From: Acinetobacter courvalinii
GTDB lineage: Bacteria > Pseudomonadota > Gammaproteobacteria > Pseudomonadales > Moraxellaceae
NCBI RefSeq assembly: GCF_014635545.1
Contig: NZ_BMDA01000006.1
Location: 62,001 to 126,000 of the forward strand
DNA length: 64,000 nt
Direction of reading: 5' to 3'
Part shown: one piece after another, positions 28,193 to 37,636 of the stretch
Numbering within the stretch: position 1 is the stretch's first letter
Layout of the letters: every line of letters starts with the position of its first letter
Made by a program: the position numbers and the translations under genes
The notes under the pieces: model-generated
The model's database searches: none
What the model was told of the DNA's origin: nothing
What the model saw: the letters and a program-made list of their open reading frames with translations, nothing else

Positions 28193-29155
28193 TTAAGGTG
28201 AAATTTGACCATTTAAATATATATTTTTAGGTCCCCATTTTACATCTATATCATCAAGTTTTGCATTGTTAAAGTTGAATAAAAGTGTCATTGGATCGTA
28301 ACTTATATTGTTCAGACTCTCAGGAGTAACATGGTAGGTATCAGGAGGATCCATAGCACTAATCATACCAACTAAATCAACATTTTTAATTTTATTATTA
28401 GAAGTGTCAATATATAAAGAGTTAAAATAACTGTCATTAATAGTAGCTATTATTTTATTTATATCATGGTTTGTAAATTTAACTTGATCAATTTTTACGT
28501 TTAAGAAAGTATTTGAACCTATAGATAAAAACGTTTCATTATTGAAAGATGGTATTTTATTAACTTGATAAGGAGGTATTTCGAGCTCTCCAGTAAGAGT
28601 GCCATTTAGTTCAAGAGGAAATGTGTTATTTAAACCTAAAAGTTTTGTGTTAGAAAAAGTAATTTTACTTTGTCCTGTATTAGGATTAAAGTTAATTAAT
28701 ACTCCTTCGCAATTTGTAGGGGAGAGGCCACAATTATATTGGTTTCTTGAGTTATTAGTTTTATCAGTAAAAACTATAATACTAGGCTGACTATCATAAT
28801 TATTTCTTATATATTCCAAGATTATATTATAGTCATGTAGAATACTAGTATTATTGTCCTTTATACTAAAGTTGAATTCTAAATTGCTTTTCCAGGGTAA
28901 TAAATTGTTGTTTTCTAGTGGATCTATATATCTAGAAAAAAATTGAGTATAGATATATAGGGGATGATTAATATCTATCGCTTCAGTTGATGAACTCAAA
29001 GGAGTTTGATTATTGTTTTGCAAAATATCAAGCTGAACGTTAATTCTATTTTTAGGAGAGGTAGAGGTTGTTGGCATTCCATTATCATCTTTGCAGCCAT
29101 TTAAAAAAAATAATGGGAATAATATTAAAGTTAGATATATAAGCCATCTTTTCAT
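28193..29155 (-). CDS. A+T-rich putative lipoprotein
   Basis: A 320-residue protein starting MKRWLIYLTLILFPLFFLNGC, a lipoprotein signal peptide with cysteine at residue 21. The rest is rich in Asn, Ser, Thr and Ile, without further membrane segments, and looks like an exported beta-rich protein. I do not recognise the family. Base composition is far more A+T-rich than both flanks, and it stands alone between two opposite-strand operons, suggesting acquired cargo. Confidence 0.65.
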   Translation of the reverse strand: MKRWLIYLTLILFPLFFLNGCKDDNGMPTTSTSPKNRINVQLDILQNNNQTPLSSSTEAIDINHPLYIYTQFFSRYIDPLENNNLLPWKSNLEFNFSIKDNNTSILHDYNIILEYIRNNYDSQPSIIVFTDKTNNSRNQYNCGLSPTNCEGVLINFNPNTGQSKITFSNTKLLGLNNTFPLELNGTLTGELEIPPYQVNKIPSFNNETFLSIGSNTFLNVKIDQVKFTNHDINKIIATINDSYFNSLYIDTSNNKIKNVDLVGMISAMDPPDTYHVTPESLNNISYDPMTLLFNFNNAKLDDIDVKWGPKNIYLNGQISP

Positions 29156-29345
29156 AATGCGGCCTCCTAGCCTGAGTAAATATTTTAAATTTTACTTAAA
29201 ATTTATAATTACAGAAAAATATTTTGTAAATGGATATTTTGTTGGAGCGACTATAAAATATCATTTTTTAAATAGTCTTTTGATTTTTATTGTAAATAAA
29301 AGAGACGGGTGAATTGTCTGAGAAGTACTAAAATTATAATTAGGT

Positions 29346-30227
29346 CTAGTCCACCAGTAACTGTTGGTATTGATCTGCCTGCTGTCGTAAATAATCCCAG
29401 ACCAGTTTGATGCGCGGATCATGTTGTAGATCCACAAAAGTCAGCATCCAGAAGGTATGGGTAAAGCGCACCTGTTGTTGCAATACCGCTTCAAGCTCAG
29501 GTTTATCATCGGCCAGAAACTTGGGCAAAATCGCCAGTCCTGCGCCTGCACTGACTGCAATCTGTTGCGCCAGAATACTGCTACTCCGGAAGTTGGCGCT
29601 CAATTTTAAGGGTAAGCGTTCCAGACAATACAGCTCCGGGCTATACACCAGATCATCAATATAATTGACGAAACGATGCTGGGTTAAATCATCCAGACCC
29701 CGAATCGGCGGGTTTTGGGCCAGATAGCGCTGGCTGCCATAAATTTTTAAACAATAATCGGAGAGTCGGGTAATGATATAAGGCCCCGAGGTTGGACGCT
29801 CAATCGACACCACAATATCCGCTTCGCGATGCGACAGCTTGATCATTTTCGGTACCGGAATCAGGTCGATGGTGAGCAAGGGGTACTGGATCGAAAACTC
29901 TGCCAGCAAGCGGGCTAAAAACGCCGTACCAAAGCCTTCGGGTGTGCCAATTCGCACACGTCCTTGCAAAGGCTGATCGGGCTTTTCAATCTGCAGAAAA
30001 GCCTGTTCCATTTGTTCGACCCGTGGGACCAGCGCCATTCCTTCCAGCGTCAGCTCATAGCCTGTGGCTTCACGCTTAAACAGGGTGGTGCCTAAGGTCT
30101 GCTCCAAGGCCTGAATCCGTCTGGCGACTGTACTATGTTCGACGCCTATCACGCGTGCTGCATTGGTCAAGGTCTTGGTTCTTGCCAAAACCAGAAAAAA
30201 TTGTAGATGATCCCAATCCACTTTCAT
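29346..30227 (-). CDS. LysR-family regulator of the mms operon
   Basis: A 293-residue LysR-type regulator. The helix-turn-helix is at about residues 3-60 (DWDHLQFFLVLARTKTLTNAARVIGVEHSTVARRIQALEQTLG), followed by a periplasmic-binding-like effector domain. The start MKVDWDHLQFF has GGGAA upstream; a 32-codon frame extension is rejected. It is divergent from mmsA, and palindromes in the 165-bp shared region (30243-30280) are likely binding sites. It therefore probably controls valine/isobutyrate degradation. Confidence 0.85.
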   Translation of the reverse strand: MKVDWDHLQFFLVLARTKTLTNAARVIGVEHSTVARRIQALEQTLGTTLFKREATGYELTLEGMALVPRVEQMEQAFLQIEKPDQPLQGRVRIGTPEGFGTAFLARLLAEFSIQYPLLTIDLIPVPKMIKLSHREADIVVSIERPTSGPYIITRLSDYCLKIYGSQRYLAQNPPIRGLDDLTQHRFVNYIDDLVYSPELYCLERLPLKLSANFRSSSILAQQIAVSAGAGLAILPKFLADDKPELEAVLQQQVRFTHTFWMLTFVDLQHDPRIKLVWDYLRQQADQYQQLLVD

Positions 30228-30242
30228 TGTTATTGTATTCCC

Positions 30243-30280
30243 TGTGCATATTTGCACAATAATCGTGCATGAATTTGCAT
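30243..30280. promoter_or_regulatory. LysR-type binding site candidates between the regulator and mmsA
   Basis: TGTGCA-TATT-TGCACA (30243-30258) is a perfect interrupted palindrome with T-N11-A spacing. A second related element with two TGCAT blocks follows at 30266-30280. They lie just upstream of the regulator start. Confidence 0.5.
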
Positions 30281-30392
30281 TGGTGGTCAAAGCTTTCTTT
30301 GTTAGTCTCAGATAAAAGCCCAATCAGGAAAATACCACCCAAGGGTATTTCCGATGATTTAACACAATAAAAATACGACCTATGGAGAGGTT

Positions 30393-31910
30393 ATGAATAC
30401 AATCCAGAACATCCAGTTGGACACCGCCAAATTACTCATTAACGGCAACTTTATCGAGTCTGAAACCCAGCAATGGCAAGACATTGTCAACCCTGCGACG
30501 CAGCAAGTGATTGGTCGTGTACCCTTTGCAACGGCTCAGGAAGTTGATGCTGCGATCCAGGCTGCACAAGATGCTTTTGCATCGTGGCGTCAAACCCCGA
30601 TTCAGGCACGTATGCGTATCATGCTCAAACTGCAAGAACTGATTCGTGCCAACATGAAAGAAATTGCACAGGTACTGACTGCCGAACAAGGTAAAACGCT
30701 GGCGGATGCGGAAGGTGATATTCAACGCGGTTTGGAGGTGGTTGAACATGCCTGTTCAGTCGGAACCTTGCAAATGGGAGAATACGTCGAAGGTGTGGCG
30801 CGTGGTGTCGATACCTATACCTTGCAGCAACCGTTGGGTGTGTGCGCGGGTATTACCCCATTTAATTTCCCTGCCATGATTCCGTTGTGGATGTTCCCGA
30901 TGGCGATCGTCTGTGGCAATACCTTTGTTTTAAAACCATCCGAACAGGATCCATTGTCGACCATGATGCTGGTAGAACTAGCGATTCAGGCAGGCATTCC
31001 AGCGGGTGTACTCAACGTCGTGCATGGTGGTAAAGAAGTGGTGGATCGCCTATGTACCCATCCTGATATTAAAGCGATTTCATTTGTCGGTTCGACTGCG
31101 GTCGGTACGCATGTCTATAACCTTGCAGGACAACATGGCAAACGTGTGCAGTCGATGATGGGCGCGAAAAACCATGTCGCGGTAATGCCTGATGCCAATA
31201 AGGAACAAACCCTGAATGCCTTGGTGGGTGCCGCTTTTGGTGCAGCAGGACAACGTTGTATGGCATTGTCAGTGGCGGTGATGGTCGGTGACAGCAAGCA
31301 CTGGATTCCAGAACTGGTTGAAAAAGCCAAGACTTTAACAGTCAATGCAGGGCATGAGCCGAATACCGATATTGGCCCGGTCATTTCAAAACGTGCCAAA
31401 GCCCGGGTACTGGACTTGATCAATAGCGGGGTCGAGCAAGGCGCAGAACTGCTGCTTGATGGTCGTGAGGTTCAGGTGCAAGGTTATGAAGCAGGTAACT
31501 TTGTCGGGGCGACAATTTTTAGTGGCGTGAATACCGACATGCGCATTTATAAAGAGGAAATCTTTGGCCCTGTACTGTCGATTATCTGTGTCGATACGCT
31601 TGAACAAGCGATTGCGCTGATCAATGCCAACCCATTTGGTAATGGCGTAGGATTATTCACGCAAAGTGGCGCGATTGCGCGTACTTTCCAGAACCTGATT
31701 GATATCGGTCAGGTCGGTATCAACATTCCGATTCCAGTGCCTGTACCTTTCTTTAGCTTTACCGGTTCCCGTGGTTCAAAACTTGGTGATTTGGGACCTT
31801 ACGGCAAACAGGCAGTGCAGTTCTATACCCAGACCAAAACCATTACCAGCCGCTGGTTTGAAGACAGCCACGAAGTGGGCGCTGTTAATACTACCATCAG
31901 TTTACGTTAA
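30393..31910 (+). CDS. mmsA: Methylmalonate-semialdehyde dehydrogenase (acylating)
   Basis: Oxidises methylmalonate semialdehyde with NAD and CoA to propionyl-CoA and CO2, the last step of the valine branch here. The 505-residue aldehyde dehydrogenase has FNFPAMIPLWMFPMAIVCGN (about residues 157-176), FVGSTAVG (about 231-238) and the catalytic cysteine in FGAAGQRCMA (about 284-293). An AAMMSA signature MMGAKNHAVVMPDA-like block (here MMGAKNHVAVMPDA) is at about 255-268. It is the first gene of a seven-gene operon. Confidence 0.94.
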   Translation: MNTIQNIQLDTAKLLINGNFIESETQQWQDIVNPATQQVIGRVPFATAQEVDAAIQAAQDAFASWRQTPIQARMRIMLKLQELIRANMKEIAQVLTAEQGKTLADAEGDIQRGLEVVEHACSVGTLQMGEYVEGVARGVDTYTLQQPLGVCAGITPFNFPAMIPLWMFPMAIVCGNTFVLKPSEQDPLSTMMLVELAIQAGIPAGVLNVVHGGKEVVDRLCTHPDIKAISFVGSTAVGTHVYNLAGQHGKRVQSMMGAKNHVAVMPDANKEQTLNALVGAAFGAAGQRCMALSVAVMVGDSKHWIPELVEKAKTLTVNAGHEPNTDIGPVISKRAKARVLDLINSGVEQGAELLLDGREVQVQGYEAGNFVGATIFSGVNTDMRIYKEEIFGPVLSIICVDTLEQAIALINANPFGNGVGLFTQSGAIARTFQNLIDIGQVGINIPIPVPVPFFSFTGSRGSKLGDLGPYGKQAVQFYTQTKTITSRWFEDSHEVGAVNTTISLR

Positions 31911-31921
31911 GGGGATCACGG

Positions 31922-32812
31922 ATGAATATCGCCTTTATCGGTCTAGGCAATATGGGCGGCAGAATGGCCCAGAACCTGCTCAAAGCCGGACTCACCGTCT
32001 ATGGTTATGATCTCAGCGACGTAGCCATTCAGCACTTTGCCGAGGCAGGTGGTGTGGTTTGCGACAGCCCGCAGGCAGCGGCGAAACAAGCCGATGTCGT
32101 GATCAGCATGTTACCTGCAGCAAAGCATGTTAAAGACGTTTACTTAGGTGACAATGGGGTTCTGGAAGTGCTGAAAGCAGGCAGCTTATGCATTGACAGC
32201 AGTACCATTGACCCGCAAACCATCAAGGACATTGCAGCAGTTGCGCAAGCTAAAAACATTCATATTTGCGATGCGCCGGTTTCCGGCGGCACCATTGGCG
32301 CACAAGCCGGTACGCTGACCTTTATGGTCGGTGCCAATGATCAGACCTTTGATGAAGTGAAACCGGTACTCAGTCACATGGGCAAAAACGTGGTGCATTG
32401 TGGCGATGTCGGCGCAGGACAGATTGCCAAAATCTGCAATAACCTGATTCTCGGGATTTCCATGGCTGCGGTGGCTGAAGGGATGGCACTGGGTGCCAAG
32501 CTTGGCATTGATCCACAAGCGTTGGCTGGTGTGATCAACACCTCAAGCGGTCGTTGCTGGAGTTCGGAAGTGTGTAATCCATGGCCACATATCAGTGAAA
32601 ATGCCCCTGCTTCACGGGGCTATCAGGATGGTTTTGCCACCCAGTTGATGCTGAAAGATTTGGGTCTTGCAGTTGAAGCCGCAGGGCAGGTCAAGCAGCC
32701 TGTGGTATTAGGCGGAATGGTGCAGCAACTGTATCAGCAAATGTGCATGCGTGGTCATGCGCATCTTGATTTTTCCAGCATTATCCAGCAATACCTGCCG
32801 CCCGAGGCATAA
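31922..32812 (+). CDS. mmsB: 3-Hydroxyisobutyrate dehydrogenase
   Basis: NAD-dependent oxidation of 3-hydroxyisobutyrate to methylmalonate semialdehyde, the substrate of MmsA. 296 residues. N-terminal Rossmann motif IAFIGLGNMGGRMAQNLLKAG (about residues 3-23), substrate-binding DAPVSGGTIGAQAGTLTFMVG near 116-136 and the catalytic lysine in GAGQIAKICNNLILG near 165-179 are all present. It begins 11 bp after mmsA. A small hairpin follows before the ligase gene. Confidence 0.94.
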   Translation: MNIAFIGLGNMGGRMAQNLLKAGLTVYGYDLSDVAIQHFAEAGGVVCDSPQAAAKQADVVISMLPAAKHVKDVYLGDNGVLEVLKAGSLCIDSSTIDPQTIKDIAAVAQAKNIHICDAPVSGGTIGAQAGTLTFMVGANDQTFDEVKPVLSHMGKNVVHCGDVGAGQIAKICNNLILGISMAAVAEGMALGAKLGIDPQALAGVINTSSGRCWSSEVCNPWPHISENAPASRGYQDGFATQLMLKDLGLAVEAAGQVKQPVVLGGMVQQLYQQMCMRGHAHLDFSSIIQQYLPPEA

Positions 32813-32817
32813 AAACG

Positions 32818-32840
32818 AAAGCCCAAGGACGGCTTTTATT
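32818..32840 (+). terminator. Weak terminator-like hairpin inside the mms operon
   Basis: AAAGCC-caaggac-GGCTTT followed by TATT. The stem is short and the T-run poor, so it probably attenuates rather than ends transcription. Confidence 0.35.
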
Positions 32841-32893
32841 CAGAAATTAAACCCTGTCATGAATAACAATGAATCCAGACTGAGGGAACACAG

Positions 32894-34543
32894 ATGTTGA
32901 ATTATAAAGAGACGGTACAGGCTTTCGATCTGGAAAGCACTGCAAAACAGATGTTATCCGGTTCAATGCAGGCACTGAATGCCTGTTATGAATGTTGTGA
33001 TCGGCATGCGCAAGGCGACAAAATTGCCTTGTACTGGCAAGGCAAAGACGGTCGCAAAGAACAATATACCTTTCGCCAGTTACAGCAATGGTCGAGTCAA
33101 TTTGCCAACTTTTTAAAGTCGCAAGGTGTGCAGGCGGGTGACCGTATTTCAGGTCTATTGCCAAGAACGCCTGAACTGCTGGTGACGATTTTCGCGGCTT
33201 GGCGTATTGGCGCTGTCTATCAGCCCTTATTCACGGCCTTTGGCCCAAAGGCAATCGAGCATCGTCTGCAACTGGCACAAAGCAAGCTGGTGGTGACCGA
33301 TACGACCAACCGCAGCAAACTGGATGAGATTGCACACTGTCCCGCGATAGTCACCGTTGCTGATCCACACGGTGCGCCGTTGAAGTCAGGTGACTTTAAC
33401 TTTTGGGATGCAGTCAAACAACAGTCTGATCAATGCGAACTGGTAATGCGAAGCATCCAGAATCCTTTTTTGCTGATGTTTACCTCGGGCACCACAGGGC
33501 CTGCCAAACCATTGGAGGTACCGCTAAAAGCCTTGCTGGCGTTTGGCCGTTATATGCAAGATGCCATTGGTTTGAGAGAACAAGATTCCTTCTGGAATAT
33601 TGCCGATCCAGGTTGGGCTTATGGTTTGTACTATGCCATTACCGGGCCATTGTTCTTGGGGCATGCCACCTTGTTCTATGAAGGCGGTTTTAGTACCGAT
33701 AGCCTGTGCCAAATTGTGAAAGATTATCAGATTACCAATCTGGCGGGTGCACCCACAGCTTACCGTATGATGATGGCGGCTGATCCGGCACAGATGGCAC
33801 CGTTAAAAGGCCAGTTCCGTGTGGTCAGCAGTGCGGGCGAACCGCTCAATCCTGAAGTGATTCGCTGGTTTAAGCAGGTGCTGGATGCGCCGATTTATGA
33901 TCATTATGGACAGACTGAAGTCGGTATGGTGGTGTGTAATCATCATGGTTTAAATCATGAGATTCGTGCAGGTTCCGCCGGTTTTGCCAGTGCCGGTTAT
34001 CGCGTTGCGGTGGTCAATGAACAGGGTGAGGAACTGCCCGCAGATACCCCCGGAATTCTGGCCGTGGATATCAGCCAGTCGCCGATGATGTGGTTTGGCG
34101 GCTATAAGGAAAGCCGTAAATCGCCTTTTGTCGGGCACTACTATCTCACAGGTGATACCGCCGAGTTACATGCCGATGGCAGCATGAGCTTTGTTGGTCG
34201 TAGTGATGACGTGATCACCACATCGGGTTATCGGATTGGCCCTTTTGATGTGGAAAGTGCCTTGCTGGAACATGATGCGGTGGTTGAGGTAGCGGTCATC
34301 GGCGTGCCCGATCCGGACCGTACCGAGGTGGTGAAAGCTTTCGTGATTCTGGCGGCGGGGATACAACCTCTGGAACAGTTGGCGGAAGAGTTGAGCCAGT
34401 TTGTGAAAAAACGCTTATCAGCACATGCCTATCCACGACTGGTCGAATTCGTGACTGAACTGCCGAAAACACCAAGTGGCAAGATTCAGCGCTTTTTATT
34501 ACGTAATCAGGAAATTGCCAAACAGCAAGCAAAGGCAGGGTAA
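32894..34543 (+). CDS. Acyl-CoA synthetase (AMP-forming)
   Basis: A 549-residue ANL-superfamily enzyme that activates a carboxylic acid with ATP and CoA. AMP-binding P-loop [12 protein letters not shown] near residues 195-206, the [12 protein letters not shown] block near 335, and the C-terminal [21 protein letters not shown] and [11 protein letters not shown] (catalytic lysine) are present. The chain resembles medium-chain/propionate-type acyl-CoA ligases. In this operon isobutyrate or a related short branched acid is the likely substrate, feeding the following acyl-CoA dehydrogenase; this is inference from context. Confidence 0.85.
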   Translation: MLNYKETVQAFDLESTAKQMLSGSMQALNACYECCDRHAQGDKIALYWQGKDGRKEQYTFRQLQQWSSQFANFLKSQGVQAGDRISGLLPRTPELLVTIFAAWRIGAVYQPLFTAFGPKAIEHRLQLAQSKLVVTDTTNRSKLDEIAHCPAIVTVADPHGAPLKSGDFNFWDAVKQQSDQCELVMRSIQNPFLLMFTSGTTGPAKPLEVPLKALLAFGRYMQDAIGLREQDSFWNIADPGWAYGLYYAITGPLFLGHATLFYEGGFSTDSLCQIVKDYQITNLAGAPTAYRMMMAADPAQMAPLKGQFRVVSSAGEPLNPEVIRWFKQVLDAPIYDHYGQTEVGMVVCNHHGLNHEIRAGSAGFASAGYRVAVVNEQGEELPADTPGILAVDISQSPMMWFGGYKESRKSPFVGHYYLTGDTAELHADGSMSFVGRSDDVITTSGYRIGPFDVESALLEHDAVVEVAVIGVPDPDRTEVVKAFVILAAGIQPLEQLAEELSQFVKKRLSAHAYPRLVEFVTELPKTPSGKIQRFLLRNQEIAKQQAKAG

Positions 34544-34553
34544 GGAAGAAAAG

Positions 34554-35681
34554 ATGCAATTGACCGAAGAACAAGTCTTAATTCGTGATATGGCGAAAAG
34601 TTTCGCCCAAGAACAGCTTAAACCCAATGCCAGTGATTGGGATCGACATGGCACATTTCCAAAAGATGCCCTTGCACAAATGGGGCAGCTCGGTTTTATG
34701 GGCATGCTGATTCCTGAGCAATGGGGCGGTTCTGACACCGGTAATCTGGCCTATGTGCTGGCACTTGAAGAAGTCGCTGCGGCAGATGGTGCGACCTCAA
34801 CCATTATGAGTGTACATAACTCGGTAGGCTGTGTGCCGATTTTAAAATTTGGTAATGATGAGCAAAAAGAGCGCTTTTTAAAACCCTTGGCGCAAGGTGA
34901 AATGATTGGTGCTTTTGCCCTGACTGAACCACACACAGGTTCCGATGCCGCAGCCATTAAAACCCGCGCGGTGCAAGATGGCGATCATTACATTCTGAAT
35001 GGTGCCAAGCAGTTTATTACCTCGGGTGATAATGCGGGCGTGATTATCGTATTTGCCGTGACTGATCCAAGTGCGGGTAAAAAGGGCATTAGTGCCTTCC
35101 TTGTGCCACGTGAGACTCCGGGTTATGAAGTGATTCGGGTGGAAGAAAAACTCGGCCTGCATGCTTCGGATACCTGCCAGATTGCCCTGACGGATGTGCG
35201 TATTCATAAAAGCCTGATGCTGGGTAAAGAGGGTGAAGGTTTAAAAATCGCGCTGGCCAATCTGGAAGGCGGTCGTATTGGTATTGCCGCACAGGCCGTC
35301 GGTCTGGCACGGGCGGCGCTGGAAGAGGCCACCCGCTATGCCAAAGAACGGCTGACTTTTGGCAAACCGATCTTTGAACATCAGGCGCTGGCATTCCGTC
35401 TTGCCAGTATGGCGACCGAGATCGAAGCGGCCCGACAGCTGGTGCATTACGCTGCACGCCTTAAAGAAGCAGGACAACCCTGTCTCAATGAAGCGTCAAT
35501 GGCCAAGCTGTTCGCTTCGGAAATGACCGAACGGGTCTGTTCAAATGCATTACAGGTATTTGGTGGCTATGGCTATCTGAAAGACTTCCCGATTGAGCGG
35601 ATCTACCGTGATGCACGTATTTGTCAGATTTATGAAGGCACCAGCGATATCCAGCGTTTAGTGATCGCACGTAGTCTATAA
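34554..35681 (+). CDS. Acyl-CoA dehydrogenase (isobutyryl-CoA type)
   Basis: FAD flavoenzyme that oxidises isobutyryl-CoA to methacrylyl-CoA, passing electrons to ETF. The 375-residue form starts [22 protein letters not shown] with AAGGAAG upstream. Signature [18 protein letters not shown] (about residues 122-139) and the C-terminal [40 protein letters not shown] with the catalytic glutamate are present. A 26-codon upstream frame overlaps the ligase gene and is rejected. Isobutyryl-CoA specificity is inferred from the operon. Confidence 0.88.
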   Translation: MQLTEEQVLIRDMAKSFAQEQLKPNASDWDRHGTFPKDALAQMGQLGFMGMLIPEQWGGSDTGNLAYVLALEEVAAADGATSTIMSVHNSVGCVPILKFGNDEQKERFLKPLAQGEMIGAFALTEPHTGSDAAAIKTRAVQDGDHYILNGAKQFITSGDNAGVIIVFAVTDPSAGKKGISAFLVPRETPGYEVIRVEEKLGLHASDTCQIALTDVRIHKSLMLGKEGEGLKIALANLEGGRIGIAAQAVGLARAALEEATRYAKERLTFGKPIFEHQALAFRLASMATEIEAARQLVHYAARLKEAGQPCLNEASMAKLFASEMTERVCSNALQVFGGYGYLKDFPIERIYRDARICQIYEGTSDIQRLVIARSL

Positions 35682-35702
35682 AAGCAAAGCAAGGAATCAA
35701 GC

Positions 35703-36476
35703 ATGCAGTGGAACAGTATTTTATTAGAAAAGCGTCATGGGGTTGGGCTGATTACCCTGAACCGTCCGCAAGCCTTGAATGCGCTGAATAGTGAATTGAT
35801 TAGTGAAATCAATCAGGCCTTGGATGCGTTAGAGAAAGATCGTGAGATTGGCTGTATGGTATTGGCAGGCTCGGAAAAGGCTTTTGCCGCCGGGGCCGAT
35901 ATTAAGGAAATGGCTGATCTGGCATTTCCAGATATCTACTTCGACGACTTTTTCCATCTGGCAGATCGTATCGCGCAACGCCGTAAACCGCTCATTGCCG
36001 CGGTGAGTGGCTATGCGTTGGGTGGTGGTTGTGAACTGGCACTAATGTGTGACTTTATCTATTGTGCAGACAATGCCAAGTTTGGTTTACCCGAAGTGAC
36101 TTTAGGTGTCATACCGGGCATTGGCGGTACACAGCGTTTAACCCACGCAATTGGCAAAGCCAAAGCCATGGAAATGTGCTTTACCGCACGGCAAATGGGT
36201 GCGGTCGAGGCAGAACAAAGTGGTTTGGTGGCACGTGTATTTAGCAAAGAACAATTACTAGAACACACCTTGCAAGCCGCAGAAAAAATTGCAGCGCGTT
36301 CTTTAACCGCCAACATGATGCTGAAAGAAACCATTAATCGTGCCTTCGAGGTCAATCTCACCGAAGGTTTACGTTTTGAGCGCCGTATGTTCCATTCGAT
36401 TTTTGCAACTTCAGATCAAAAAGAGGGGATGCAGGCCTTTGTGGAAAAACGGCAGGCAAACTTTAAAAATCAATAA
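35703..36476 (+). CDS. Enoyl-CoA hydratase
   Basis: A 257-residue crotonase-fold enzyme that hydrates methacrylyl-CoA to 3-hydroxyisobutyryl-CoA in this pathway. Oxyanion-hole segments AGSEKAFAAGADIKEMA (about residues 55-71) and AVSGYALGGGCELALMCD (about 99-116), then the LPEVTLGVIPGIGGTQRLTHAIGKAKAMEM block with two catalytic glutamates (near 130-160). It resembles generic short-chain enoyl-CoA hydratases, so it may also serve other acyl-CoAs. Confidence 0.88.
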   Translation: MQWNSILLEKRHGVGLITLNRPQALNALNSELISEINQALDALEKDREIGCMVLAGSEKAFAAGADIKEMADLAFPDIYFDDFFHLADRIAQRRKPLIAAVSGYALGGGCELALMCDFIYCADNAKFGLPEVTLGVIPGIGGTQRLTHAIGKAKAMEMCFTARQMGAVEAEQSGLVARVFSKEQLLEHTLQAAEKIAARSLTANMMLKETINRAFEVNLTEGLRFERRMFHSIFATSDQKEGMQAFVEKRQANFKNQ

Positions 36477-36488
36477 GGGATCAAGAAA

Positions 36489-37514
36489 ATGAATACAGAA
36501 CATCACTTAATGATTGAGCAACAAGGCAGCTTAGGCATGATTAGTCTGGATCGGGTCAAGCATTTGAATGCGTTATCGCTTGAGATGATTGAAGGTATCT
36601 GCACACAACTGCAACTGTGGCGCAATGATGCTGCCATTCAGGCGGTTTTGTTCAAATCGAATAGTCCCAAAGCCTTTTGTGCGGGTGGCGATATCCGTTA
36701 TCTGTATGACAGTTATAAGAATGCAACCGCTGATTATAAAGGCTATTTCAGTGCCGAATATACCATGCTCAATCTGCTACGCGAATATCCAAAGCCTGTG
36801 ATGGTCATCCTCGATGGCTATGTACTGGGTGGCGGTTTTGGCTTGGCCCAGGCCTGTCATATTGTGGTGAGTAGTGAAAAGTCCAGATTTGCCATGCCTG
36901 AAACTGCGATTGGCTTTTTCCCAGACGTGGGTGCAACCCATTTCCTGTCTCGGCTGGATGATATTGGTGTGTATATGGCGATTACGGGAGAACAGATCAG
37001 CAGCAGCGATGCGCTCTATCTTGATTTGATCGATTACCATGTGCCGAGTGAGCAATTGTCTGCCTTACAGGCGGCGTTGATTGCAGCACCGAACCTGAGC
37101 AAAGCCAATATTGAACAGATCATTGCCCGCTTTATTACCCGTCCTGCTGAAAGTGAACTCCAGCAATTGGTCGAGCCGATCCGTAAGCATTTCGGTTTTC
37201 AGCATCTGGATGAGATTGAGCACAGCCTTGCACATGAACAGGAGGAACCGTTCAAAGCATGGGCCAGCAAGCTGCTGGATATTTTGCAACAGCGTTCCTT
37301 TATCGCCAAGCAAACCAGCCTGAAATTACAGTATCTGGGCCGTGGACTGTCTTTGCAGCAGTGTATGCAACTGGAACGGGATTTACAGGATATCTGGTTT
37401 GAACATGGTGATTTTATTGAAGGTGTACGCGCCTTAATTGTCGATAAAGACAAACAGCCTAAATGGCAACAGCGTAATCCAGAGCTGGAACAGATTCTGG
37501 AAGAATTAAGCTAA
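36489..37514 (+). CDS. 3-Hydroxyisobutyryl-CoA hydrolase
   Basis: A 341-residue member of the HIBCH branch of the crotonase superfamily, releasing free 3-hydroxyisobutyrate for MmsB. FCAGGDIRYLYD near residues 59-70, DGYVLGGGFGLAQACHIVV near 101-119 and the MPETAIGFFPDVGATHFLSRL block near 127-147 are diagnostic. The C-terminal extension of about 80 residues beyond crotonase length is typical of HIBCH. It follows the hydratase by 12 bp. Confidence 0.9.
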   Translation: MNTEHHLMIEQQGSLGMISLDRVKHLNALSLEMIEGICTQLQLWRNDAAIQAVLFKSNSPKAFCAGGDIRYLYDSYKNATADYKGYFSAEYTMLNLLREYPKPVMVILDGYVLGGGFGLAQACHIVVSSEKSRFAMPETAIGFFPDVGATHFLSRLDDIGVYMAITGEQISSSDALYLDLIDYHVPSEQLSALQAALIAAPNLSKANIEQIIARFITRPAESELQQLVEPIRKHFGFQHLDEIEHSLAHEQEEPFKAWASKLLDILQQRSFIAKQTSLKLQYLGRGLSLQQCMQLERDLQDIWFEHGDFIEGVRALIVDKDKQPKWQQRNPELEQILEELS

Positions 37515-37636
37515 ATACACTCTCCCTTCTATCTACAAACCTCAAGGAGTATCAACCCTCTGAACATGCTGGTGATCAGGATTGAGCATCAGCATAAAAA
37601 ATATAAAACAAGAATATCCAAGCAAGGAAAATGACG

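Noticed and set aside
29091-29312. 73-codon frame upstream of the lipoprotein gene
   Set aside because: Chance frame in A+T-rich DNA, antisense to the lipoprotein signal peptide.
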